From JBBREP01 sp036501845 (lineage in GTDB: Bacteria; Actinomycetota; Acidimicrobiia; IMCC26256; PALSA-610): 26,794 nt of DNA. The notes beneath the pieces were generated by a model. The model saw nothing but the letters and a program-made list of their open reading frames with translations, was not told the origin of the DNA and made no database searches. The translations under genes were made by a program, and so were the position numbers. Numbering within the stretch: the stretch's first letter is position 1; each line of letters starts with the position of its first letter. Below, piece by piece: positions 8,128 through 15,156 of this stretch. The stretch is from assembly GCA_036501845.1 (NCBI GenBank), contig DASXZO010000135.1, positions 1 through 26,794 of the forward strand. The letters are read 5' to 3'.

Positions 8128-9840
8128 TTAGCGGGAGCCGCGGAGCAACTGGCCGGGGCGGGCGCCTTGGTCTTCGCCGTTGCGCATCACTACTTCGCCG
8201 GACTTGATTGTGGCGACATAACCCTCGGAGCGTTGCACGAAGCGGCGGGCGCCGCCGGGGAGGTCGTGCACCATCTCGGGACGGAACAGACGCAGCGCGT
8301 CGTAGTCGATCACGTTGACGTCGCCGCACTTGCCGGGCACGAGCGTGCCGCGATCACTCAAGCTGTAGAGCGCGGCGGTCTCGGCGGTCATCTTGCGCAC
8401 GATCCATTCGAGCGGCAGACGGTCGTGGTCGCGATCACGCGTCCAGTGCGTAAGCATGAACGTGGGCGTACTGGCGTCGCACGTGGTGCCGCAGTGCGCG
8501 CCGCCGTCGGACAGACCCCACGCGCTCGTGGGGTGCTCGAGCATCGTGCGCACCGCGTCGAGGTTGAAGTCGGTGTAGTTGAGCAACGGCCGCATGAGCA
8601 GTTGGTTGCCGTCGTCCTCGAGCAGCGTGTCGTAGTAGAGCTCCCACGGGTCGCGGTTCGCGGCGCGTGCACGAGCGGCGATGCTCTCGTCCCGCTTCGG
8701 CTCGTAGTTCGGGTTCTGTCCGAGCGGGAAGACGCGCTCGGGGTCGATGAACTGCATGCGAGCCGGGTCCATGCGGGCCACGTCAGCGAGCAGACGCGCC
8801 TTCACCTCGGGCTTGCGCATCTCGGCAACGCGCTCGGGCACCGACATGAATCCGAGCATCCCCCACGACGCGCAGTTCGCGAATGGGTGGAAGTTGGCGA
8901 GGCCGATGAGCAACGTGACGCTGCGCCCGTGCACCTGCGGCCGTACTTGCGCGCCTTCGCGCGCCGCGGCCGCGCACTGTTCGAGCATCTCTTCCCACGA
9001 CGTGGGGTCGTGGTCGTTCTGCGTGAGCACGAAGCTCACGGGGCGGCCGATCGTGCCACCGAGCTTGCGCATCCACGCCATTTCGCGCCCGGGCGCGGCG
9101 AGGTCCTCGCCGAGCGCGCCGGCGGGCGCGAGCTCGAACACGCCGGTGCCGAGCTCGCCGAGTACGCGGCCGATACCGAACAGCTCGTCCTCGGCCGCGA
9201 ACGTTCCCGGCACGGGTTCGCCGTCGATCGCCATGTGCGCCATCGTGCGACTCGTCGAGAAACCGAGCGCGCCCGCGTTCATGCCGTCGCGCACGATCTC
9301 GGCCATCGCCTCGATGTCGTCGGCAGTGGCGGGCTCATTCTTGGCGCCACGATCGCCCATCACGTAGGCACGCACTGAGCCGTGCGGCACCAGCGCGCCC
9401 ACGTCCATCGTCTTCGCCGCGCGGTCGACGGCTTCGAGGTATTCGGGGAAGCTCTCCCAACCCCACGTGATGCCGTCGGAGAGCGCGGCGCCCGGGATGT
9501 CCTCGACACCTTCCATCAGGCCGATCAACCACTCGTGCTTGTCGGGGTGCGCAGGCGCGAAGCCGACGCCGCAATTCCCGAACACCACGGTGGTCACACC
9601 GTGCCAGCAACTCGGCGTCAGCAGCGGATCCCATGTGACCTGACCGTCGAAGTGCGTGTGCGGATCGACGAAGCCGGGAGTGACGACCGCGCCGTCGGCA
9701 TCCACCACCGTGCGCGCGGCCTCCCCGCGCAGATGCCCGACCTCGCTGATCACACCGTCGTCGACCGCGACATCGGCCGTGCGCGCAGGTGCGCCCGTGC
9801 CGTCGACCACACTTCCGCCTCGAACAATCAGATCATGCAC
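8128..9840 (-). CDS. N-acyl-D-amino-acid deacylase / D-aminoacylase family amidohydrolase
   Basis: A 570-residue amidohydrolase of the D-aminoacylase group, which removes acyl groups from N-acyl-D-amino acids. The N-terminal beta-sandwich start (HDLIVRGGSVVDGTGAPARTADVAV) leads into the metal motif PGFVDPHTHFDGQ (H61, H63). FGNCGVGFAP follows with C90, the cysteine metal ligand typical of this group. The late block WGLSDGGAHCG supplies the aspartate, and the C-terminal sandwich (DRGTLVPGKCGDVNVIDYDAL) closes the fold. Start: GTG at 9840 begins exactly at the conserved N-terminus; the frame is open upstream to 10365 but those residues are arginine-rich and unrelated. No strong ribosome site. 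It faces the Kelch gene across a hairpin. D-amino-acid substrate is known for the family, not shown here. Confidence 0.92.
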   Translation of the reverse strand: MHDLIVRGGSVVDGTGAPARTADVAVDDGVISEVGHLRGEAARTVVDADGAVVTPGFVDPHTHFDGQVTWDPLLTPSCWHGVTTVVFGNCGVGFAPAHPDKHEWLIGLMEGVEDIPGAALSDGITWGWESFPEYLEAVDRAAKTMDVGALVPHGSVRAYVMGDRGAKNEPATADDIEAMAEIVRDGMNAGALGFSTSRTMAHMAIDGEPVPGTFAAEDELFGIGRVLGELGTGVFELAPAGALGEDLAAPGREMAWMRKLGGTIGRPVSFVLTQNDHDPTSWEEMLEQCAAAAREGAQVRPQVHGRSVTLLIGLANFHPFANCASWGMLGFMSVPERVAEMRKPEVKARLLADVARMDPARMQFIDPERVFPLGQNPNYEPKRDESIAARARAANRDPWELYYDTLLEDDGNQLLMRPLLNYTDFNLDAVRTMLEHPTSAWGLSDGGAHCGTTCDASTPTFMLTHWTRDRDHDRLPLEWIVRKMTAETAALYSLSDRGTLVPGKCGDVNVIDYDALRLFRPEMVHDLPGGARRFVQRSEGYVATIKSGEVVMRNGEDQGARPGQLLRGSR

Positions 9841-9892
9841 GCGCCGAAGCGTAGTTGCGGCCCGAAGGTGTCCGGAGGCTGACGAGACCCAT

Positions 9893-9916
9893 TCGGAACG
9901 AGGGTTGTCGCTCCGA
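9893..9916. promoter_or_regulatory. Imperfect inverted repeat upstream of the small secreted protein
   Basis: Nine-base arms TCGGAACGA and TCGCTCCGA, one mismatch, 6-bp spacer. It lies about 85 bp upstream of the ATG at 10000 and could be an operator. Evidence is symmetry only. Confidence 0.25.
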
Positions 9917-9999
9917 TCCTTCGCAGCTACCGTCCCCCACCGAGGCGCCGGCAGGGGCCGCGCTTCATGGGCAGTGGGGTTACTCAGAAGGGGATTTCT

Positions 10000-10416
10000 A
10001 TGCGTACAAGGCGTCTCGTCGTAGGCGCGATCACTCTTGCGTCGATGCTCGGTTTGGCTGTGGGGCCGGCCGGTAGCGCGGGAGCGATCACCGCACATCC
10101 GAACAGCGTGCAACGCAACTTCAACATTCCGAACCCGAACACGGTCGTCATCGAGACCGGGCTGCGCACCACCTCGCCCGTCACCCTGCACATCGGCTTC
10201 CGTGACGTCGGGGTGCCGGGCGACAGCTTCCGCGCCACCTACATCGACGCGATCAGCTCGGTCACGGGTGCGTGCGCGGCGAGCAGCAAGAAGAACTTCA
10301 TCCAGAGCCTTGCCGTGCGGGTGCCGAGCGCGCGGAACTTCCGCGTGAGGATCCGGTGGTGCCACGGACCGGGCGACTTCCCAGCTGGCGGTCAGATGCT
10401 GATCGTGCCGAACTAG
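10000..10416 (+). CDS. Small secreted protein of unknown function
   Basis: A 138-residue exported protein that I do not recognise. Residues 1-29 are a clear Sec signal peptide (MRTRR, hydrophobic core LVVGAITLASMLGLAVGP, small residues AGSAGA before the probable cleavage site). The mature part is about 110 residues and beta-rich in appearance (NTVVIETGLRTTSPVTLHIGFRD, RVPSARNFRVRIRW), with two cysteines (TGACAAS and RWCHGP) that could form one disulfide. Start: ATG at 10000 has AAGGGG six bases upstream; an in-frame ATG at 9967 lacks a ribosome site and would bury the signal peptide. The gene stands alone, ends in a strong terminator, and converges with another secreted-protein gene. Confidence 0.8.
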   Translation: MRTRRLVVGAITLASMLGLAVGPAGSAGAITAHPNSVQRNFNIPNPNTVVIETGLRTTSPVTLHIGFRDVGVPGDSFRATYIDAISSVTGACAASSKKNFIQSLAVRVPSARNFRVRIRWCHGPGDFPAGGQMLIVPN

Positions 10417-10444
10417 TCACTCGCGCCCCGACCGCAACGCGATT

Positions 10445-10476
10445 CGCGCCGGCCTCACATCGAGGCCGGCGCGTTT
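10445..10476 (+). terminator. Strong stem-loop terminator after the small secreted protein
   Basis: Perfect 12-bp GC-rich stem, arms 10445-10456 and 10462-10473, 5-nt loop ACATC, followed by TTT. It starts 28 bp past the stop at 10416 and lies between convergent genes, so it may work both ways. Confidence 0.85.
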
Positions 10477-10515
10477 CGCGTCGTACAGACCGGATCCGTG
10501 TCGATCCGAACCACG

Positions 10516-11649
10516 TCAGCTACACGGCACCGATGGTGATCGGAACGTGCCGAACAGCGAGTACAAACCGCCGCGACCTAGCGACGGCTCGACCCGATAG
10601 AACCAGGAGAACTCGGCGAGATCCTGGACGTGGGATGGGCCGACGGTGAACAGCGTCCCGGTGAGCGGATCGCCGGGCTCGTAGTTGCTCTGGCACCCAG
10701 TGACCTGGCCGATGTGGCCCCACGTGGGCGTCGGGTTGTTGCCGAACGGGTCGTCGAACCACTCGGCGACCTCGTGCGACGCGATGCTCGTGTCCTCGGT
10801 GTTGTGGAAGCGCCGGTCGGTGGCGAACTCGGTGACGCCGTAGGTCTGCGTCCCACCGTTGCGCTCGAACGCGGTGTGGAAACCGTTGATGCCGCACGTC
10901 GATGCCGACGCCGTCTGGCACATCACGATGTTGCCCCACAGGAACATCGCGAAGTCGGTGGTCTTCACCTTGCTCCCGAGCGACGCGAAGACCGACGTTT
11001 GGATCGTGTTCTGCAGGCTGTTGATCGTGACATTGCCACCCCGACCACAGGCCTCGGCCACCGACGGACCGTTCACATTGATCGTGATCTTCGGCAGGAC
11101 CGACGGACTCAGCTTCACGCTGTTGTTCTGGCCTGTCCCGCCGGGCTTCGAGAAGTTGAAGTACTCGGACCGCCGGAACTCTTCGGTCCACTGCCGCTTT
11201 CCGTCGCTCGTGGTCTGCACGGGCTTGTAGATCACCGAGTTGAGCGTGCGGTTCAGCGCGGTGCCACCGCCCGCGCACGACGGCAGGGTCGCGGTCGGAT
11301 CGATCGTGACACCATCGCTGAAGTGGAAGGCGACCGGGATCACCTTCACCGGAATTGTGCTCTGCGTGTTCGTGCCGGGGAACGTGCCGACCTGCTTGAT
11401 CGTGAAGTTCCGCCCGCCCGACTGCTCGGTTTCGGTGAAGTCCTTCACCGTCGGCCCGCTCAGGTTCGGGCTCACCGGCGGGTTGTATTCGGTTGGCGTC
11501 GTCGGGAACGCGGCGCGCGCGCCGCCCTGCCCGACCCCAACAGCGGTGAAACGGTGGCGTGTGGATGCTGACGCACCCGCCACCGATAACGGTGCGATCG
11601 ACGTGCCGAGCATCACGACCGAGGCGAACGCGACAAGCGCCTTGTTCAT
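10516..11649 (-). CDS. Secreted protein with HEVAE metallohydrolase-like motif
   Basis: A 377-residue exported protein. Residues 1-29 form a signal peptide (MNKALVAFASVVMLGTSIAPLSVAGASAS). The mature protein is Asn/Thr/Gly-rich and shows one strong motif, SHEVAEWFDDPFGNN, with H292-E293-x-x-E296. This recalls the HExxE/HExAE...(D/N)P block of EXORDIUM-like and related secreted proteins and is compatible with metal binding, but no protease activity can be claimed. Four or more cysteines (e.g. SCAGGG, EACGRGG, MCQTASASTCG, TGCQ) suggest disulfides. Start: ATG at 11649 with GGGAGGG six bases upstream, a very good site. A likely promoter motif lies at 11679-11694. It converges with the small secreted protein across the 10445 terminator. 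Function unknown. Confidence 0.82.
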   Translation of the reverse strand: MNKALVAFASVVMLGTSIAPLSVAGASASTRHRFTAVGVGQGGARAAFPTTPTEYNPPVSPNLSGPTVKDFTETEQSGGRNFTIKQVGTFPGTNTQSTIPVKVIPVAFHFSDGVTIDPTATLPSCAGGGTALNRTLNSVIYKPVQTTSDGKRQWTEEFRRSEYFNFSKPGGTGQNNSVKLSPSVLPKITINVNGPSVAEACGRGGNVTINSLQNTIQTSVFASLGSKVKTTDFAMFLWGNIVMCQTASASTCGINGFHTAFERNGGTQTYGVTEFATDRRFHNTEDTSIASHEVAEWFDDPFGNNPTPTWGHIGQVTGCQSNYEPGDPLTGTLFTVGPSHVQDLAEFSWFYRVEPSLGRGGLYSLFGTFRSPSVPCS

Positions 11650-11678
11650 CAGAAACCCTCCCCATTGCCCGCAACCAG

Positions 11679-11694
11679 TTCGGACGGAATAATG
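11679..11694 (-). promoter_or_regulatory. Putative promoter motif upstream of the HEVAE protein
   Basis: On the minus strand this reads CATTATTCCGTCCGAA, 30-45 bp upstream of the start. A near copy, CATTATCCTGTCCGAA, sits directly upstream of the giant modular protein gene (26172-26187). CATTAT could serve as the -10 element, placing the transcript start about 30 nt before the ATG. Confidence 0.35.
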
Positions 11695-11698
11695 CCAT

Positions 11699-11716
11699 CG
11701 CCGCCCGCCCGCGGCG
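11699..11716 (-). terminator. Short GC hairpin after the epoxide hydrolase gene
   Basis: Six-base perfect arms CGCCGC and GCGGCG with a 6-nt spacer, located 28 bp past the epoxide hydrolase stop (minus strand) and just before the next promoter motif. It is a plausible weak terminator; no T-tract. Confidence 0.35.
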
Positions 11717-11744
11717 ACTGTTGCGCGCAGATTTTGCCGAGGTT

Positions 11745-12902
11745 TCAGCCGCGCAGGTCGCGGAAGAAGGCGCGTACGTCGTCGATCAGCAGGTCGGGTT
11801 CCTCGAGCGCAGCGAAATGGCCGCCGCGGTCGAAGCGCGTGTAGCGCGTCAGGTTGTACGCGGTCTCGCCGTAGGCCTTGGGGATGCGGAAGATCTCGCC
11901 CGGGAACACTGCCGCGCCGGTGGGCACGTCGACGCGCTCGCCCGACGGTCCGAAACGACCGCTGCGCTGACTCTCGCAGTAGAGACGGATCGAGCTGTTG
12001 ATCGTGTTCGTCACCCAGTAGACGGTGATGTTGGTGAGCAACTGGTCGCGCGTGATCGCCGTCTCGAGATCGCCGTTGGGGTGATGGGTCCAGGCGTGGA
12101 ACTTCTCGGTGATCCAGCCCGCGAGTCCGGCCGGTGAGTCGGTGAGCCCGTAGCCGAGCGTCTGCGGGTTCTTGCCTTGTATCTCCTGGTACGCCGCACC
12201 GGTTTGCAAGAACGTCATCGCCGCGGCGACGTCGGCCGCCTCCTCGTCGGTGAGTGTGATCTGCGACGGGTCCGGCGGGAACGCGAGCAGCATGTTCACA
12301 TGGATCCCGGCGAGGTGCGCGGCGTCGACCGTGCCCATCTGTGTGGAGATCATCGAGCCCCAGTCGCCGCCCTGCGCGCCGTAACGCTCATAGCCGAGGC
12401 GCGCCATGAGCGCGGCCCATGCTTCGGCGACGCGGCGCACATCCCAACCGGGCTCGGTGGTCGGCCCCGACCATGCGTAACCGGGAATCGACGGTGCCAC
12501 TACATGGAACGCGTCGGCCGGATCACCGCCGTGCGCGCGCGGGTCGGACAACGGACCGATCACATCGAGGAACTCCGCTACCGAACCGGGCCAGCCGTGC
12601 GTGATCAACAGCGGCATCGCATCGGGCTCGGGCGAACGTGCGTGAATGAAATGCACCTGCTGGCCGTCGATGTGCGTGAGGAAGTGCGGCCAGCGGTTGA
12701 AGCGCGCCTCTTGCGCGCGCCAGTCGAACGACGTGCGCCAGTAGTCGCACACCTCTTGCAGATACGCGCGATCAGTGCCGTAGTCCCAACCCGAACCGGG
12801 GATCTGGTCGGGCCAGCGAGTGTGCGCGAGACGGCCGCGTAGATCGTCGAGCACCGCGTCGGGCACCTCGACGCGGAACGGCTGCAGGTCGCTGTCGGTC
12901 AT
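11745..12902 (-). CDS. Epoxide hydrolase family alpha/beta hydrolase
   Basis: A 385-residue enzyme with the epoxide-hydrolase N-terminal region (residues 5-110: PFRVEVPDAVLDDLRGRLAHTRWPDQ, then the lid strand DYWRTSFDWRAQEARFNRWPHF) followed by an alpha/beta-hydrolase core. HGWPGS at 102-107 is the oxyanion-hole motif, QGGDWGS carries the nucleophile D180, and GGHFAALEEPD near the C-terminus supplies the general-base H362. These are the hallmarks of microsomal-type bacterial epoxide hydrolases, which open epoxides to diols through an aspartyl ester. Start: ATG at 12902 gives the canonical N-terminus. It lies 45 bp downstream of the thiolase gene on the same strand and may belong to the same catabolic unit. 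Substrate unknown. Confidence 0.93.
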   Translation of the reverse strand: MTDSDLQPFRVEVPDAVLDDLRGRLAHTRWPDQIPGSGWDYGTDRAYLQEVCDYWRTSFDWRAQEARFNRWPHFLTHIDGQQVHFIHARSPEPDAMPLLITHGWPGSVAEFLDVIGPLSDPRAHGGDPADAFHVVAPSIPGYAWSGPTTEPGWDVRRVAEAWAALMARLGYERYGAQGGDWGSMISTQMGTVDAAHLAGIHVNMLLAFPPDPSQITLTDEEAADVAAAMTFLQTGAAYQEIQGKNPQTLGYGLTDSPAGLAGWITEKFHAWTHHPNGDLETAITRDQLLTNITVYWVTNTINSSIRLYCESQRSGRFGPSGERVDVPTGAAVFPGEIFRIPKAYGETAYNLTRYTRFDRGGHFAALEEPDLLIDDVRAFFRDLRG

Positions 12903-12947
12903 GAACCGAGAAGCTACGACAGCACCCCGGCAACCATCAGCGGTTGA

Positions 12948-14162
12948 TCAGACGCCGGCCTTCTCGAGGATGTGCACGCCGCACGCCGAGCCGAGACCGA
13001 TCACGTGGGCCAGCCCGACCTTGGCGCCCTCGACCTGACGGTCGCCCGCCTCGCCGCGCAAGTGCGTGGCGACCTCGTAGACGTTGGCGATACCAGTGGC
13101 ACCGATCGGGTGGCCCTTCGAGATCAACCCGCCCGACACGTTCACCGGGGTCTCGCCGTCACGCCACGGGCCGCGCTTGTCGATCCACTCCCCCGCGCCG
13201 CCGGGCTCGCACAGCATCAGGTTGTCGTAGTGGATGAGCTCCGCGGTGGCAAAGCAGTCGTGCAACTCGACGAGGTCGAGATCTTTCGGGTCGACGCCCG
13301 CCATCTCGTACGCCTTCTTCGCCGCGTTACGCGTGAGCGTGTTGACGTCGGGCTGCACCTGCGCCCGCTCGGTCCACGGGTCGGTGGTGAGCACCGACGC
13401 GCTGATCTTCACGGCTCGCCGCTGCTGGTCCTTCGAGAGCGTGCGCAACTTCTCTTCGCTCACCAGCACCACCGCGGCCGAGCCGTCGGTGTTCGGGCAG
13501 CACATCAGCAGCGTGTTCGGGTACGACATCATCTCGGCGTTCATGATCTCGTCGAGGCTGAACTGCTTCTGGTAGTGCGCGAGCGGGTTGAGCGTGCTGT
13601 GCGCGTGGTTCTTCTCGGCGACCTTGGCGAACTGCTCGAACCCGACGCCGCTGTTCTCGTAGGCGTACTCCATGCCGGCCTGCGCGAACACGCCCGGCAT
13701 GAGGCCGGTTCCGACCAGTCCTTCCACCGACATCACCGAGCCGTAGCGGCCCGACGGCTTGTACTCGGTGCGCGCGCGGTCACCCTTGCCGCCCACTCCG
13801 AGCAGGCCGCCTTTGCCCATCTGTTCCACGCCGACCGCGAGACCCATGTCGGCCTCGCCGGCCTTGATCGTGAGGTACACGGTACGGATCGCGGTGGCGC
13901 CCGTGGCGCACGCGTTGGCGACGTTGTACACGGGAATGCCGGTCTGGCCGATCTGCTTCTGGAGTTGCTGGCCCACACCCGCCATCGCGTTGAACAGCGA
14001 GCCGCAGCCCATCACCTCCATGTCGTGGATCGTGACGCCCGCGTCGGTGAGCGCGCCGGTCGCCGACTCGCTCGCGAGGTCGATGAGGTCCTTGTCGCCA
14101 TGACGGCCGAACTTCGTCATGTGGGTGCCGAGAATCCAGACGTTGTCGGTGCTGGCGCTCAT
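12948..14162 (-). CDS. Thiolase-family / lipid-transfer (SCP-x thiolase-like) protein
   Basis: A 404-residue thiolase-fold protein of the SCP-x/Ltp group. The nucleophilic cysteine is in VANACATGATA (C85), the histidine in SKGHPIGATG (about 350) and the second cysteine in GLGSACGVHIL (about 395), so the full thiolase triad is present. The N-terminus (VWILGTHMTKFGRHGDKDLIDLASES) is typical for acetyl-CoA acetyltransferase-like proteins. Start: ATG at 14162 with AGAAGGA seven to eight bases upstream. The DUF35 gene is 30 bp upstream on the same strand; thiolase or Ltp proteins with DUF35 partners make thiolase or retro-aldolase complexes acting on acyl-CoA, as in steroid side-chain degradation. 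The exact reaction here is inferred. Confidence 0.92.
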   Translation of the reverse strand: MSASTDNVWILGTHMTKFGRHGDKDLIDLASESATGALTDAGVTIHDMEVMGCGSLFNAMAGVGQQLQKQIGQTGIPVYNVANACATGATAIRTVYLTIKAGEADMGLAVGVEQMGKGGLLGVGGKGDRARTEYKPSGRYGSVMSVEGLVGTGLMPGVFAQAGMEYAYENSGVGFEQFAKVAEKNHAHSTLNPLAHYQKQFSLDEIMNAEMMSYPNTLLMCCPNTDGSAAVVLVSEEKLRTLSKDQQRRAVKISASVLTTDPWTERAQVQPDVNTLTRNAAKKAYEMAGVDPKDLDLVELHDCFATAELIHYDNLMLCEPGGAGEWIDKRGPWRDGETPVNVSGGLISKGHPIGATGIANVYEVATHLRGEAGDRQVEGAKVGLAHVIGLGSACGVHILEKAGV

Positions 14163-14192
14163 CGCAGTTCCTTCTCTCCGTTGATCCGTAGA

Positions 14193-14588
14193 TCAGACCG
14201 GCTCGTAGCCGAAGCAGATGGCCTCGTTGCCGTCGTCGTCGGTGCCCGCCACCCAGGTGGTGAGCTTCACGGGCATGCCGAGCGTGACGTGCTCGGGATC
14301 GACCGGCGTGTTGACGACGTTCGCCTTCACGCAGCCGCCGCCGTCGATGTCGACCAACGCCGATGCGTACGGCACGGGCACACCGGGCACGCCACGTTGC
14401 ACGATCGTGAAGCTGCGTACCTTGCCGACATCGGCGAGCCGCCGCGGCTTGAACTCGGTGCCGCCGCCTTTGGCGTCGCCGTTGCGGCGGTCGAAGTAGA
14501 GCGCACCCGTGTCGACGGCTTCCCACGCCCGGAGGTAGGGCTCGCCGTCGTCGATCACGAGGTAGTCGACGATCGGGATCTTGGCCAT
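14193..14588 (-). CDS. OB-fold (DUF35) protein, partner of the thiolase
   Basis: A 131-residue DUF35/OB-fold protein. The OB domain runs from about residue 50 to 131 (GKVRSFTIVQRGVPGVPVPYASALVDIDGG, then LGMPVKLTTWV and FGYEPV), with the family's GxVxSFTxV start and P-Y-x-x-A-x-V-D strand. Related subunits (ChsH2-like) normally carry an N-terminal rubredoxin-like zinc ribbon with CxxC pairs; here the matching stretch LYFDRRNGDAKGGGTEF has no cysteine, so the zinc site is absent. Start: ATG at 14588, no strong ribosome site. The gene precedes the thiolase by 30 bp and probably forms a complex with it, with the OB-fold channelling acyl-CoA. The frame open to 15179 upstream is a shadow. Confidence 0.88.
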   Translation of the reverse strand: MAKIPIVDYLVIDDGEPYLRAWEAVDTGALYFDRRNGDAKGGGTEFKPRRLADVGKVRSFTIVQRGVPGVPVPYASALVDIDGGGCVKANVVNTPVDPEHVTLGMPVKLTTWVAGTDDDGNEAICFGYEPV

Positions 14589-14639
14589 ATGAATCGACGA
14601 TACCGCAGCCGTTTCCGCCGTCGCGAAGGCAGCCACAGG

Positions 14640-14655
14640 TGCCACACTCGTGGCA
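14640..14655. promoter_or_regulatory. Inverted repeat TGCCAC-N4-GTGGCA over the MarR start
   Basis: Six-base perfect arms around ACTC, ending on the first base of the ATG of the MarR-like gene and within the 66-bp divergent gap to the DUF35 gene. A protein bound here would block the MarR start, so an autoregulatory operator is plausible. Evidence is symmetry and position only. Confidence 0.4.
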
Positions 14656-15107
14656 TGAGCGAGACCGAGACGCCCTGGTATGCCGACGCTGTGATGCCCG
14701 CCGTGCTCGACGCGGCACGCCGCGGTTACGGCAGGTCGATGCGCCGCGCGCTGGAAGCTGCCGGCTACGACGACATGCCGCGCGTGGGGATGCGCCTGAT
14801 CGGCGGGATCGCCAACAACGGACCGGCCGGCCCGGACGTCGCCCGGCACCTCGGTGTACGTGGCGAGCGTGCGCAGCGACTGATCGAGGTGCTCGTCGAG
14901 CGGCAGTACGCGGCAGTGCAGACGACGACCTCGAACGAGCCTCACTACGTGCTCACCGACCGCGGGCGAGCGGCGGCAGAGGTGATGGCCGCGGCTCGCG
15001 AGGAGTTCGAACAGCAGGTGATCGGACGGGTCGGGAGCGGCGATTTCGCGACCACCCGGGCGGTGCTCGGGGCGATGATTGCGCTCACGGACGACGCCTC
15101 GGCCTGA
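14655..15107 (+). CDS. MarR-like winged-helix transcriptional regulator
   Basis: A 150-residue winged-helix protein. The helix-turn-helix region is PAGPDVARHLGVRGERAQRLIEVLVERQY, followed by a wing (VQTTTSNEPHYVLTDRGRAAAEVM) with the LTDRG signature of MarR-type regulators, and a C-terminal helix EEFEQQVIGRVGSGDFATTRAVLGAMIAL typical of the dimerisation helix. Start: ATG at 14655, with no Shine-Dalgarno sequence in the preceding bases, so the mRNA may be leaderless. It is divergent from the DUF35/thiolase genes, separated by 66 bp holding an inverted repeat, and may control them as well as itself. Ligand unknown. Confidence 0.8.
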   Translation: MSETETPWYADAVMPAVLDAARRGYGRSMRRALEAAGYDDMPRVGMRLIGGIANNGPAGPDVARHLGVRGERAQRLIEVLVERQYAAVQTTTSNEPHYVLTDRGRAAAEVMAAAREEFEQQVIGRVGSGDFATTRAVLGAMIALTDDASA

Positions 15108-15156
15108 CCGGCGATTGGAGGCGACAGAGCCCCGTCCGGCGTGCGACAATTCGGAC

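Noticed and set aside
9967..9999. An upstream ATG for the small secreted protein
   Set aside because: No ribosome site, and it would add 11 residues before a perfect signal peptide whose own ATG has AAGGGG.
12924..12946. CAACC-ATCAGC-GGTTG hairpin after the thiolase gene
   Set aside because: Only 5 bp of stem, so not distinguishable from chance.
12972..14650. A long plus-strand open frame opposite the thiolase and DUF35 genes leading into the MarR gene
   Set aside because: Only the last 150 residues from 14655 look like a protein family; the rest is an antisense shadow.
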